This document shows positions 8,099 to 17,957 of a DNA stretch of 64,000 nucleotides, in pieces; position 1 is the first letter of the stretch, and each line of letters begins with the position of its first letter. Source of the stretch: Ramlibacter tataouinensis (GTDB lineage Bacteria > Pseudomonadota > Gammaproteobacteria > Burkholderiales > Burkholderiaceae_C); contig NZ_CP116009.1 in assembly GCF_027941915.1 (NCBI RefSeq), positions 2,604,001-2,668,000 on the forward strand. Reading direction: 5' to 3'. The position numbers and the translations under genes are program-made. The notes under the pieces are model-generated. The model was not told the DNA's origin, searched no databases, and saw only the letters and a program-made list of their open reading frames with translations.

Positions 8099-8980
8099 AT
8101 GAGCGACAGCATGCAGGAAGAAGCCCACACCGGCCCGATCAAGACGCCCAAGCAGCTGCTGCTCGCCGCCATCATGGCTTTCGTCGTGCCGGTGATCGTC
8201 ATCATCGGCCTGGTGGCTTACGTCACCTCGGAGAACAAGCCCTCGGGCAGCACCCAGGCCGAGGCGTACGCCATGGGCGGCATGACCGCGCAGGACCTGG
8301 AGCGGGGCGTCGCCGAGCGCCTGCGCAAGGTCGGCACCGTGGAAATCCGCGATGCCAACCGGCCGCTCAAGGCCGGCGCGGACGTCTACAAGGCCCAGTG
8401 CGCGGCCTGCCACGACGGGGGTGTCGCCGGTGCGCCCAAGTTCGCCGACGCGGGCGCCTGGGCCGCTCGCATCAAGACGGGCTTCGAGGCGCTGGTGGCC
8501 TCGGCCCTGAAGGGCAAGGGCGCCATGCCTCCGCAGGGCGGCGGCGACCACAACGACGTGGAGATCGCGCGGGCCGTGGCCTACATGGCCAATGGCGCGG
8601 GTGCCAAGTTCGCCGAGCCGCAGGGCCAGGCGCAGGCTGCCGATGCGGGGGCTTCTGCTGCTGCTGCGCCCGCTTCGGCCCCTGCTGCGCCGGCCACCCA
8701 GACGGCGGCAGCTCCTGCTGCGGCTGCTCCCGCTGCGGCGTCCGGCCAGGGCGAAGCCCTGTACAAGCAGGCCTGCATGGCCTGCCATGCGGCCGGCGTG
8801 GCAGGCGCCCCCAAGCTGGGCGACAAGGCGGCCTGGGCGCCGCGCATCGCGCAAGGCATGGACGCGATGGTGCAGGTGGCGATCAAGGGCAAGGGCGCCA
8901 TGCCCCCGCGCGGCGCCAGCACCGCTTCCGATGCCGAGCTGCGCGCCGCCGTCGAGTACATGGCGAACGCGTCCAAGTAA
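8099..8980 (+). CDS. Membrane-anchored diheme cytochrome c (c5-like)
   Basis: This 293-residue protein has one N-terminal membrane segment (about residues 20-42), a linker, and two tandem class I cytochrome domains. Haem sites are CAACH (about residue 101) and CMACH (about 225), each followed by an AMPP Met-ligand loop (AMPPQGG, AMPPRGA). An Ala/Pro-rich hinge separates the domains. The two halves are very alike, indicating internal duplication. The anchor places both haems on the periplasmic side, where the protein would shuttle electrons to an oxidase or other acceptor. An RBS-like GAGG precedes the ATG, and the gene is monocistronic, followed by a strong terminator. Confidence 0.93.
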   Translation: MSDSMQEEAHTGPIKTPKQLLLAAIMAFVVPVIVIIGLVAYVTSENKPSGSTQAEAYAMGGMTAQDLERGVAERLRKVGTVEIRDANRPLKAGADVYKAQCAACHDGGVAGAPKFADAGAWAARIKTGFEALVASALKGKGAMPPQGGGDHNDVEIARAVAYMANGAGAKFAEPQGQAQAADAGASAAAAPASAPAAPATQTAAAPAAAAPAAASGQGEALYKQACMACHAAGVAGAPKLGDKAAWAPRIAQGMDAMVQVAIKGKGAMPPRGASTASDAELRAAVEYMANASK

Positions 8981-8997
8981 GGCGCACGCGCCGCGAC

Positions 8998-9030
8998 AAA
9001 GAGCCGGTCAGCGACCGGCTCTTTCTTTTT
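8998..9030 (+). terminator. Intrinsic terminator after the diheme cytochrome gene
   Basis: A 12-bp perfect stem (AAAGAGCCGGTC with GACCGGCTCTTT, loop AGC) is followed by CTTTTT. It ends the cytochrome transcript and separates it from the convergent gene that ends at 9051. Confidence 0.92.
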
Positions 9031-9050
9031 GCGCGCGGCGGATCGGTGAA

Positions 9051-9578
9051 TCAGCCGAGGTGGCGCTGCGCCGGACTGCACACGAAGCCGAAGCGCAGCG
9101 GCAAGTCGGTGGCGGCCACCGGCTCGGGCGACCACTGCCCGGCCTCGACCCGGTCGGCGGCCGCATGCATGTCCAGGGTGTGCACCAGGCCCAGCCCGGC
9201 GTCGGTGTGCAGGAACAGCCGCCCGCCTTCATCGACATGGCTGGTGCGCGCCTGCACGGGGCGACCGGTGTGGGTGAGCACTTGGCCGTCCGGAGCCAGC
9301 CGCAGCACCCAGGGCGCGGCTTCCAGTTCGACATAGACGCGCTGCGGGCCGTTCTGGAAGAACCAGCAGCCGTCATCGTCGGCCTCGTAGTTGCGCTGGA
9401 TGAATTCGATCAGCTTGGCATGGCGCAGCACCGCGCCCTTCACGGCCGGAAAGGAGCCGGCGGCCTGCACCCGGTCGTCGCGCATGTACCAGTCGCCGCG
9501 CGCGTCCAGCGCCAGCCAGCCGTAGCAATCCGGCACGTTGGGCCACTTGGCGATGGCCTGCCGGACGATGTCATCCAT
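9051..9578 (-). CDS. Conserved protein of unknown function (DUF2946-like, tentative)
   Basis: This is a 175-residue soluble protein without a signal peptide or membrane segment. It opens MDDIVRQAIAKWPNVPDCYGWLAL and continues with DARGDWYMRDD. I recall a family with this opening in many Burkholderiales genomes, possibly filed under a DUF2946-type number, but I cannot confirm the accession. The middle (GCWFFQNGPQRVYVELE) and HTGRPVQ suggest a beta-rich fold. The ATG at 9578 is chosen because this opening is the expected N terminus; the frame extends further upstream without support. No function can be assigned. Confidence 0.78.
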   Translation of the reverse strand: MDDIVRQAIAKWPNVPDCYGWLALDARGDWYMRDDRVQAAGSFPAVKGAVLRHAKLIEFIQRNYEADDDGCWFFQNGPQRVYVELEAAPWVLRLAPDGQVLTHTGRPVQARTSHVDEGGRLFLHTDAGLGLVHTLDMHAAADRVEAGQWSPEPVAATDLPLRFGFVCSPAQRHLG

Positions 9579-9613
9579 CGCGCCATTATCGGCCGCAACC
9601 GGCGCGCGCTGTC

Positions 9614-10372
9614 TCAGCGCAGGAACGCGTCGTAGCCGGTCTTCAGGATGAGCGCGCCCACCACCGCGATGAACATGCCGCGCACGAAACCGGCGCCATG
9701 GCGCAGCGCCAGCCGCGTGCCCAGCAGGCTGCCGGCCACATTCGCCAAAGCCAGCACCAGCGCGTAGTGCCACCACACGTGGCCCTTGTACGCGAAGAGC
9801 GACAGCGCGGCCAGGTTGGTGGAGGTGTTGACCAGCTTGGCCGACGCCGAGGCATGCAGGAAGTCGTAGCCCAGCCAGCGCACGAACAGGAACACCAGGA
9901 AGCTGCCGGTGCCCGGCCCGAAGAAGCCGTCGTAGAAGCCCAGTACCAGGCCGATCGCGGCGGCGGCCCAGGTCTCGGCGCGCCGCGTCAGCGTCGGCGC
10001 ATGGTGCTGGCCCAGTTGCTTGCGGGCGATCGTGTAGGCCAGCACCGCCAGCAGCACGAAGGGCAGCAGCTTGCGCAGGAACTCCGGCGAGACCACGGTG
10101 ACCGCCCACGCCCCCGCGAAGGCGCCGGCCAGGCCGCACAGTGCCGCCGGTGCGAGCGAGTGCCAGTGCAACTGCACGCGCCGGCTGTACTGCACGGTGG
10201 CGATCGCCGTGCCCCAGATCGACGCGCTCTTGTTGATGCCGAACAGCGTGGCCGGATGGGTGTTGGGGAGGATCGCGAACAGCGCGGGCACCAGGATCAG
10301 CCCCCCGCCCCCGACGATGGCATCCACGAATCCGGCCATCAGCGAGGCCAACGCCATCCAGATCAGGTCCAT
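9614..10372 (-). CDS. TSUP (TauE/SafE) family membrane permease
   Basis: This 252-residue membrane protein has about eight hydrophobic segments. Both TSUP half-signatures are visible: SLMAGFVDAIVGGGGLILVPAL near the N terminus and IGLVLGFYDGFFGPGTGSF in the second half. TSUP carriers move sulfite, organosulfonates or related anions across the inner membrane. The ATG at 10372 is used; another in-frame ATG lies at 10390, and neither has a strong ribosome-binding site. The gene lies 35 nt upstream of the unknown gene at 9051-9578 on the same strand, probably in one transcript. Substrate unknown. Confidence 0.9.
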   Translation of the reverse strand: MDLIWMALASLMAGFVDAIVGGGGLILVPALFAILPNTHPATLFGINKSASIWGTAIATVQYSRRVQLHWHSLAPAALCGLAGAFAGAWAVTVVSPEFLRKLLPFVLLAVLAYTIARKQLGQHHAPTLTRRAETWAAAAIGLVLGFYDGFFGPGTGSFLVFLFVRWLGYDFLHASASAKLVNTSTNLAALSLFAYKGHVWWHYALVLALANVAGSLLGTRLALRHGAGFVRGMFIAVVGALILKTGYDAFLR

Positions 10373-10424
10373 CGGGCCCGATTGTCTCATCCAGCCTGCA
10401 GGCGCCCGCGGCAGCGGCGGCGCG

Positions 10425-10458
10425 AAAAAACAAAGGGCGCCGGGGTGAGCCGGCGCCC
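10425..10458 (-). terminator. Minus-strand intrinsic terminator without an obvious gene upstream
   Basis: The 9-bp stem GGGCGCCGG/CCGGCGCCC (10435-10458, loop CTCACC) is followed on the minus strand by TTTGTTTTTT (10434-10425). It lies between the TSUP start (10372) and the plus-strand gene at 10753, so no minus-strand protein gene feeds it. It is the main evidence for the RNA candidate here. Confidence 0.85.
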
Positions 10459-10560
10459 TGAATGCATCTTCTTGGATTGCGGCAGGCCGTTGTGGTGTTC
10501 TCTGCCTTGTCTCCTCGGACCCCCGCCTGTGCACGGACGGCTGTCCGCTTGCGAGTGCCG
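10425..10560 (-). ncRNA. Candidate small RNA, minus strand
   Basis: The stretch 10373-10752 holds no convincing gene, yet on the minus strand it ends in a full intrinsic terminator (10425-10458). About 17 nt upstream of a TACAGT box (10567-10572) there is a weak -35 (ATGGCG), which would start an RNA near 10560 of roughly 136 nt. A small hairpin CGGAC-AGCC-GTCCG lies near its 5' end, and a purine-rich GAGGAGACAAGG in the middle. The 5' half shares the short motif CGCAAGCGG with 6S RNA, but I could not fold it into the 6S central bubble. It could also be a leader or attenuator of the TSUP gene at 9614-10372. Confidence 0.4.
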
Positions 10561-10699
10561 GCCACTGTAGCGGCGAATCGAGGGGCCGCCATCGGGACTT
10601 TCCCGGTTCAAGGCGGCCGCAACGATCGGCGCTCCCCGTGGCCGGCGCGGCACCGCGCGCCTGTGCGGGCGCCTGCGTTTCGGCCCGAGGGACCGGTGC

Positions 10700-10705
10700 T
10701 ATAGT
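10700..10705 (+). promoter_or_regulatory. Candidate -10 box (TATAGT)
   Basis: TATAGT lies 47 nt before the ATG at 10753 in a very GC-rich stretch. Transcription would begin near 10712, giving a leader of about 40 nt that contains CCCGGAGCG as a ribosome-binding site. No clear -35 was found. Confidence 0.45.
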
Positions 10706-10752
10706 GCCGCGCGGTCCGCGAGGCCCGCACACATCCCGGAGCGAACGATCGA

Positions 10753-11604
10753 ATGACCACGATGCGACGGTACGGCTCCGGAACCGGGGGCGCTGCCCTG
10801 AACGCGCGCATCCGCCCCGCCGCCCTCCTTCTGCTGCTCGCCGCCGCGCCGCTGGCGCAGGCCGATGCGCCGGCGCCGGACCTCACCGGTTCGGTGGGGC
10901 TGATGCACCGCCGGCTGACGGAGCGCAATGCGCTGGGCGGCAAGCTGCTCACCGAGACCGGCCCGATGCTGCAGGTGCAACTGGAAGCGACGCGGCCGCT
11001 GCCGGACGGCGCTGCGCTGGCGGCGCGGGCGCACCTGGCCGCCGGCGACATTGACTACGACGGTCGCACCCAGGGCGGCGTGCCGCTGGCCACCACCACC
11101 CGGCAATACGAGGGCGGCGTCGACGTCCTGTGGCGGCCGCACGAGCCCGCGGCCTGGGGCGAAGCCTGGCTGTCGCTGGGCTGGCTGGCCAACCGGCGCC
11201 TGATCCGGGGTACGCCGATCGCGGGCGGCCTGGACGAACTCTCGTCGGCGACGCTGGCCGGCGTGCGCTGGCGCAGCCCGGCGTTCACCCCGGCGGCGGG
11301 CTGGACCAGCCGGGTCGAGGTGGAGGCGCGCACCAGCCTGTCGCACCAGCTGCGGGTGGACTACTACGGCCTGCTCGACCGATCCAGGTTCGAAGGCGCG
11401 CGCAAGCAGTTATGGACGCTGCGGCTGCAGGCCGCGCCGACCGATTCGCCCTGGCAATGGGGGCTGGAGTGGTCGCTGCTGCGCCAACCCGCCAGCAAGG
11501 CCGTGCCGGTGTCGCGCGGCGGCATGCTGCTGCCCGGCACCACCGTGCGGCAGCCGGAGTTGACCTCCAGCGATTTGGTGCTGCGGGTCGGCCGGCGCTT
11601 CTAG
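10753..11604 (+). CDS. Exported protein of unknown function, probable outer-membrane beta-barrel
   Basis: This 283-residue protein has a signal peptide (hydrophobic core PAALLLLLAAAPLAQA, likely cut after AQA near residue 37). After this it alternates short amphipathic strands and turns (for example LQVQLEATRPLP, LAARAHLAAGDIDY, QYEGGVDVLWRP) and ends in LVLRVGRRF with a terminal Phe. That pattern, and the closing aromatic residue, are typical of outer-membrane beta-barrels. I do not recognise the family. It stands alone and converges with the GMC gene, whose stop codon overlaps its own by 3 nt on the opposite strand. Confidence 0.75.
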   Translation: MTTMRRYGSGTGGAALNARIRPAALLLLLAAAPLAQADAPAPDLTGSVGLMHRRLTERNALGGKLLTETGPMLQVQLEATRPLPDGAALAARAHLAAGDIDYDGRTQGGVPLATTTRQYEGGVDVLWRPHEPAAWGEAWLSLGWLANRRLIRGTPIAGGLDELSSATLAGVRWRSPAFTPAAGWTSRVEVEARTSLSHQLRVDYYGLLDRSRFEGARKQLWTLRLQAAPTDSPWQWGLEWSLLRQPASKAVPVSRGGMLLPGTTVRQPELTSSDLVLRVGRRF

Positions 11605-13229
11605 GCCGCCTCGGCCAGCACCCAGTCGGCGGCCTTCTCCGCCATCATCAGCGTCGGCGAATTGGTGTTGCCGCTGGTGATGGTGGGCATGGCGCCGGCA
11701 TCCACGACCCGCAGCCCCTCGACACCGCGCACGCGGAACCGGGCATCCAGCACCGCCATCGGGTCGCCGTCGCGGCCCATGCGGGTGGTGCCCACCGGGT
11801 GGAAGATGGTGGTGGCGATGTCGCCGGCCAGCCGCGCCAGTTCCTCGTCGGTCTGGTACTGCAGCCCGGGCTTCCATTCCTCGGTGCCGTACTTCGCCAG
11901 CGCCGGCTGGGCGCAGATGCGCCGCGTCAGCCGCAGCGAGTCGGCCGCGACCTGCCGATCCTCGGGCGTGCTCAGGTAGTTGGGCGCGATCGCCGGCGCG
12001 TCCTCGGCGCGCGGGCTGCGGATGCGCACCGAGCCGCGGCTGGTCGGGTTGAGGTTGCACACGCTGGCGGTGAAGGCGGGAAAGCCGTGCAGCGGCTCGC
12101 CGAAAGCGTCCAGGCTGAGCGGCTGCACGTGGTATTCCACGTTGGGCCAGCGCTGCTCGGGCGTGCTGCGGGTGAAGGCGCCCAGTTGCGAGGGCGCCAT
12201 GCTCATCGGGCCGCTGCGCATCAGCAGGTACTGCAGGCCGATGCGGGCCTTGCCGTGCCAGCTGTTGGCCAGGGTGTTGAGCGTCGGCACGCCGCGCACC
12301 TTGAACACCGCGCGGATCTGCAGGTGGTCCTGCAGGTTCTCGCCGACGCCCGGCAGCTCGTGCACGACCGGGATCCCGTGCCCTTGCAGCAGCGCGCCGG
12401 GGCCGACGCCGGACAGCTGCAGCAGCTGCGGCGAGCCGATGCTGCCCGCGCACAGCAGCACTTGCGTGTGCGCATGGACCCGCACGTGCTCGCTGCCGGT
12501 CCACACCTGCGCGCCGGTGCAGCGCAAGGCGCCGTCCGCGCCACGCTCGACCAGCAGGCGGTGCACCGTGGCGCCGGTCCACATCGAGAAGTTCGGCCGG
12601 CCGTAGCAGGTCGGCCGCAGGAAGGCCTTGGCCGTGTTCCAGCGCCAGCCGTTCTTCTGGTTGACCTGGAAGTAGCCCACGCCTTCGTTGTCACCGCGGT
12701 TGAAGTCCTCGCTGTGCGGGATGCCGGCCTGCTGCGCCGCCTGCGCGAAGGCGTCGAGGATGTCCCAGCGCAGGCGCTGGCGCTCCACCCGCCACTCGCC
12801 GCCGGCGCCATGGACCTCGTCCGCGCCCTTGTAGAAATCCTCGTGCCGCTTGAAGAAGGGCAGGCAGCGGTCCCAGCGCCAGTCGGGGTCGCCGGTCAGC
12901 TCGGCCCAGTGGTCGTAGTCGCGCGCCTGGCCGCGCATGTAGATCATGCCGTTGATGCTGGAGCAGCCGCCCAGCGCCTTGCCGCGCGGGTACTTCAGCT
13001 GGCGTCCGTTCAGGCCGGCGTCCGGCTCGGTGCGGTACATCCAGTCGGTGCGCGGGTTGCCGATGCAGTACAGGTAGCCGACCGGGATGTGGATCCAGTG
13101 GTAGTCGTCGCGGCGGCCGGCCTCGATCAGCAGCACGGTCTTCGACCGATCGGCCGAGAGGCGGTTGGCGAGCAGGCAGCCGGCGGTGCCGGCACCGATG
13201 ATCACGTAGTCGAAGGTGTTGTCGCTCAC
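11601..13229 (-). CDS. GMC family oxidoreductase (choline/alcohol dehydrogenase-like)
   Basis: This 542-residue flavoenzyme has the N-terminal FAD-binding motif VIIGAGTAGCLLANRLS with the EAG stretch after it, the GMC signature GKALGGCSSINGMIYMRG near residue 85, and the C-terminal FHPVGTTRMG and NTNSPTLMMAEKAAD stretches that include the active-site His. It oxidises alcohols to aldehydes with FAD in the cytoplasm or at the membrane; the substrate is not readable. The start is GTG at 13229, chosen for its GGAGGAGACAAGG ribosome-binding site. It lies downstream of mmsA on the same strand, so the pair may oxidise an alcohol and then its semialdehyde. Confidence 0.92.
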   Translation of the reverse strand: MSDNTFDYVIIGAGTAGCLLANRLSADRSKTVLLIEAGRRDDYHWIHIPVGYLYCIGNPRTDWMYRTEPDAGLNGRQLKYPRGKALGGCSSINGMIYMRGQARDYDHWAELTGDPDWRWDRCLPFFKRHEDFYKGADEVHGAGGEWRVERQRLRWDILDAFAQAAQQAGIPHSEDFNRGDNEGVGYFQVNQKNGWRWNTAKAFLRPTCYGRPNFSMWTGATVHRLLVERGADGALRCTGAQVWTGSEHVRVHAHTQVLLCAGSIGSPQLLQLSGVGPGALLQGHGIPVVHELPGVGENLQDHLQIRAVFKVRGVPTLNTLANSWHGKARIGLQYLLMRSGPMSMAPSQLGAFTRSTPEQRWPNVEYHVQPLSLDAFGEPLHGFPAFTASVCNLNPTSRGSVRIRSPRAEDAPAIAPNYLSTPEDRQVAADSLRLTRRICAQPALAKYGTEEWKPGLQYQTDEELARLAGDIATTIFHPVGTTRMGRDGDPMAVLDARFRVRGVEGLRVVDAGAMPTITSGNTNSPTLMMAEKAADWVLAEAA

Positions 13230-13307
13230 CCTTGTCTCCTCCTCCGCTCTTGGATGCGGCTGTCTTTTCCAGTGCCACCGCGGATCCGGCTTGGCCGGTC
13301 CGCTGGT

Positions 13308-13353
13308 GGCTCCCCCTCGGGGGAGGCGGCCGTCAGGCCGCTTCGGGGGGAGC

Positions 13354-13354
<1 letters not shown>
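13308..13354. repeat. REP-like intergenic inverted repeat
   Basis: Nested inverted repeats, an outer GGCTCCCCC/GGGGGAGCC and an inner GCGGCC/GGCCGC around GTCA, fill the gap between mmsA and the GMC gene and touch the mmsA stop codon. Similar CCCCC...GGGGG inverted elements are frequent between genes in Comamonadaceae. Only this copy is seen in the window. As RNA it would form a long hairpin without a U-tract, so it more likely protects or partly separates the two messages than terminates them. Confidence 0.7.
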
Positions 13355-14895
<1,541 letters not shown>

Positions 14896-15025
14896 GGCGG
14901 TATCGTGGTGGGGCAGGCTCGGAATGTGCCAGTCTAAGGCGCGCAACACCGCGGACCGGATTCGGGCCGGAAATGGCACTACCCGCGCCACCCGCCGTTA
15001 GCATTGCACTTTCTTACAAGCGCCC

Positions 15026-16147
15026 ATGCAGGAACCCTCGACACCCCGTCTCGAGCCGTTGCCCGATGCAGGAGGAACCCCGGTCAGGGTGCGGGGCCAG
15101 TGGACCGCCGCTCACATCGCCCAGCCCGGCGTGCTGGATGCCCTGACCGCCGACTTGCGCGGCGCCGCCGGCCGGGAGCACTGGGATCTGCGCGGCGTCG
15201 AGCAACTCGACCACGTGGGCGCACAGCTGCTGTGGGACCACTGGGGGCGGAGCCGCCCGCCGCAGCTGCAGGTGCGGGCCGCGCAGCAGGCGGTGCTGGA
15301 GCGGGTCGAGCAGTTCACCACCGGCGCGCCGCCGCCGCGCCGCCCGAGCCTCGGCGAGCGCTACCTGGCCGTCGGCGAATCGGTCCTGGACCGGGCCTTC
15401 CGGGCGCGCGAGTTCGTGCGGCTGGCCGGCCAGTTGGCCATGGACGGCCTGCGGTTGCTGCGCAGCCCGCAGGAGGGGCCCTGGCGCGACTTCTCCGGCC
15501 ACCTGTACCACATCGGCGCGACCGCGCTGCCCATCACCGCGCTGGTCGGCTTCCTGATCGGGGTGGTGCTGGCCTACCTCACCGCCAAGCAATTGCGCCA
15601 GTTCGGCGCCGATGCCTTCATCGTCAACATCCTGGGCGTGGCGCTGATCCGCGAGCTCGGCCCCATGCTGGCCGCCATCTTGGTGGCGGGGCGCTCGGGC
15701 TCGTCCATCACGGCCCAGATCGGCGTCATGCGCGTCACCGACGAACTCGATGCCATGAGCGTGATGGGCATCTCGCACAGCTACCGGCTGGTGCTGCCGC
15801 GGGCGCTGGCGCTGGCCATCGCCATGCCGCTGGTCAGCATCTGGACCACCTTGTGCGCGCTGGTGGGCGGCATCCTGGCGGCCGACATGTCGCTGGGCAT
15901 CACGCCGACCTTCTTCCTGCGCGCGCTGCCCGACGCCGTGCAGATCGGCAACCTGCTGCTGGCCACGTCCAAGTCGGTGGTGTTCGGCCTGCTGATCGCG
16001 CTGATCGGCTGCCACTACGGGCTGGCGGTGGAGCCCAACACCCAGAGCCTGGGCGAAGGCACGACCGCCTCGGTGGTGACCTCGATCACCGCGGTGATCC
16101 TGGTCGATGCGCTGTTTGCCATCGCCTTCCAGGAAGTGGGGTTCTGA
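15026..16147 (+). CDS. MlaE-type ABC transporter permease with N-terminal STAS-like domain
   Basis: This 373-residue protein begins with a soluble STAS-like domain (about residues 15-100, with LRGVEQLDHVGAQLL) fused to an MlaE permease domain of five to six membrane segments. The MlaE part shows HIGATALPITALVGFLIGVVLAY, GVALIRELGPMLAAILVAGRSGSSI and MRVTDELDAM. In E. coli the STAS protein MlaB is separate; here it is fused to the permease. The complex moves phospholipid-like lipids between the membranes with the ATPase and the MCE protein encoded next. It is the first gene of a five-gene coupled operon. Confidence 0.93.
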   Translation: MQEPSTPRLEPLPDAGGTPVRVRGQWTAAHIAQPGVLDALTADLRGAAGREHWDLRGVEQLDHVGAQLLWDHWGRSRPPQLQVRAAQQAVLERVEQFTTGAPPPRRPSLGERYLAVGESVLDRAFRAREFVRLAGQLAMDGLRLLRSPQEGPWRDFSGHLYHIGATALPITALVGFLIGVVLAYLTAKQLRQFGADAFIVNILGVALIRELGPMLAAILVAGRSGSSITAQIGVMRVTDELDAMSVMGISHSYRLVLPRALALAIAMPLVSIWTTLCALVGGILAADMSLGITPTFFLRALPDAVQIGNLLLATSKSVVFGLLIALIGCHYGLAVEPNTQSLGEGTTASVVTSITAVILVDALFAIAFQEVGF

Positions 16148-16971
16148 TGGCGCAGGCGCTGGCTGCCCCGCTGCTGCCGGCGCCCGGCACCCCGATGGTC
16201 GACATCCGCGGCCTGAGCACGGTGTTCGACCTGCCCGGGCGCACGTTCACCGTGCACGAGAACCTCGACCTGGCCGTGCAGCGCGGCGAGGTGCTGTCGC
16301 TGGTGGGCGGCTCGGGCACCGGCAAGACCGTGCTGCTGCGGCAGATCCTGGGCCTGGAGCAGCCGGCCGCCGGCGAGATCCGGGTGCTGGGCCGGCCGGT
16401 GGCGGAACTCGGCCAGCGCGGCGCCGCCAGCCGGGTCGGCATGCTGTTCCAGCACGGCGCGCTGTTCTCCGCCTTCACCGTGCTGGAGAACATCGCCTTT
16501 CCGCTCAGTGAGCTGCGCACGCTGCCGCCGGCGCTGGTGCGCGAGGCGGCCATGGTCAAGCTGCAGATGGTCGGCCTCAAGCCCGAGGACGGCGCCAAGA
16601 TGCCCTCCGACCTGTCCGGCGGCATGATCAAGCGGGTGGCGCTGGCCCGCGCGCTGATCATGGACCCGCCGCTGCTGCTGCTGGACGAGCCCACGGCGGG
16701 GCTCGATCCGGACAGCTCCGACGGCTTCGTCACGCTGCTGCGGGCCCTGCACCGCGACCTGGCGCTGACCGTGATCATGGTCACGCACGACCTCGACACC
16801 CTGTTCGAGCTGTCCACCCGCATCGCGGTGCTGGCCGACCGGCGCGTGATCGTCAACGGCCCACCCAAACAGGTCATCGCCTTCCAGCATCCGTTTGTGC
16901 ATGATTTCTTCCTCGGCCCGCGCGGCCAGCGCGCCATGGAGCTGCTGCGCGAGTACCCCTTCGCCGTCTAG
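16147..16971 (+). CDS. MlaF-type ABC transporter ATP-binding protein
   Basis: This 274-residue ABC ATPase has Walker A GGSGTGKT (about residue 55), a Q-loop in MLFQHGALFS, the signature LSGGMIKR (about 158), Walker B LLLLDEP with the following TAGLDP, and a switch His in VTHD. The signature and the C-terminal extension are MlaF-like. It energises the MlaE-type permease. The ATG overlaps the permease stop (TGATG at 16145-16149). Two in-frame starts, M1 and the M in TPMVDIRG, are possible; the upstream one is used because of coupling. Confidence 0.95.
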   Translation: MAQALAAPLLPAPGTPMVDIRGLSTVFDLPGRTFTVHENLDLAVQRGEVLSLVGGSGTGKTVLLRQILGLEQPAAGEIRVLGRPVAELGQRGAASRVGMLFQHGALFSAFTVLENIAFPLSELRTLPPALVREAAMVKLQMVGLKPEDGAKMPSDLSGGMIKRVALARALIMDPPLLLLDEPTAGLDPDSSDGFVTLLRALHRDLALTVIMVTHDLDTLFELSTRIAVLADRRVIVNGPPKQVIAFQHPFVHDFFLGPRGQRAMELLREYPFAV

Positions 16972-16979
16972 GAGACCGG

Positions 16980-17957
16980 ATGCAAAACAAAGCCCACGCC
17001 CTGGCCGCCGGCGTCTTCGTGCTGGTGCTGACCGGCCTGCTGCTGCTGCTGGGGGCCTGGCTCACGCGCGAGAGCGGCGAGCAGCATGTCTATGAAATCT
17101 CCACCCGCGAGGCCGTGACCGGCCTGCAGGAGCAGGCGCCGGTGCGCCTGCGCGGCGTGGACGTCGGCAAGGTCGCCTCCATCGCGTTCGATCCGAAGGT
17201 GCAGGGCAACGTGCTGGTGCGCATGGACATCGCCGCCGGCACCCCGATCACGCGCGAGACCTTCGCCACGCTGTCGTTCCAGGGCGTGACCGGCCTGGCC
17301 TTCGTCCAGCTCGACGACGCCGGCCAGCCGGCGCCGCTGCTGCCGCCCGACGACGCGGCGCCGCCGCGCATCCCGCTCAAGCCGGGCCTGCTGTCCAAGC
17401 TGGCTTCGCGCGGCGAGGCCATCATGGAGCAGGTCGAGCAGGCCAGCACCCGCATCAGCCAGCTGCTTTCCGAGTCCAACCAGAAGCGCTTCACCGCCGC
17501 TTTCGACAACGTGGCCGAGGCCGCCGCCAGCATCACCGTCCTGAGTCGCAACCTCGACGCCACCCTCAGCGCCCAGTTCGGGCCGCAGCGCGTCAACATC
17601 CCCTCGCTGGTGCGGCGCACCGACAACGCACTGGCCTCGCTGCAGGAGACGTCCGAGGCCACCCGCGTCACCATCACCGAAATCGGCCAGACGGCGCGCC
17701 GCCTGAACGCCGCCGACGGGCCGATGGATCGCCTGTCGGCCGGCACCGCCTCGCTGGCGCACGCCGCCGATGCCTTCAATTCCGCCACCTTGCCGCGCAT
17801 CAACCGGGTGACCGAGGACACCTCGCGCGCCGTGCGCCAGCTCAGCCGCACCATCATCGGCATCAACGACAACCCGCAGTCGCTGATCTTCGGTACCGGC
17901 CGCATCGAACCGGGCCCCGGCGAGGAAGGCTTCACGCCCCCAGGAGCGAGCAAATGA
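16980..17957 (+). CDS. MlaD-family (MCE) periplasmic lipid-binding protein
   Basis: This 325-residue protein has one N-terminal membrane anchor (AAGVFVLVLTGLLLLLGAWL), then an MCE domain (residues 40-115, YEISTREAVTGLQEQAPVRLRGVDVGKV), then a long helical coiled region to the C terminus. It is longer than E. coli MlaD (about 180) and closer to the larger MCE proteins of beta-proteobacteria. Such proteins form hexameric rings in the periplasm that pass lipids between membranes. It sits 8 nt after the ATPase gene and overlaps the next gene by 4 nt (ATGA). Confidence 0.93.
   Translation: MQNKAHALAAGVFVLVLTGLLLLLGAWLTRESGEQHVYEISTREAVTGLQEQAPVRLRGVDVGKVASIAFDPKVQGNVLVRMDIAAGTPITRETFATLSFQGVTGLAFVQLDDAGQPAPLLPPDDAAPPRIPLKPGLLSKLASRGEAIMEQVEQASTRISQLLSESNQKRFTAAFDNVAEAAASITVLSRNLDATLSAQFGPQRVNIPSLVRRTDNALASLQETSEATRVTITEIGQTARRLNAADGPMDRLSAGTASLAHAADAFNSATLPRINRVTEDTSRAVRQLSRTIIGINDNPQSLIFGTGRIEPGPGEEGFTPPGASK

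Noticed and set aside
10387..10653. Minus-strand frame of 88 codons across the RNA candidate
   Set aside because: It runs through the terminator hairpin, has no family sequence and no ribosome-binding site at its start.
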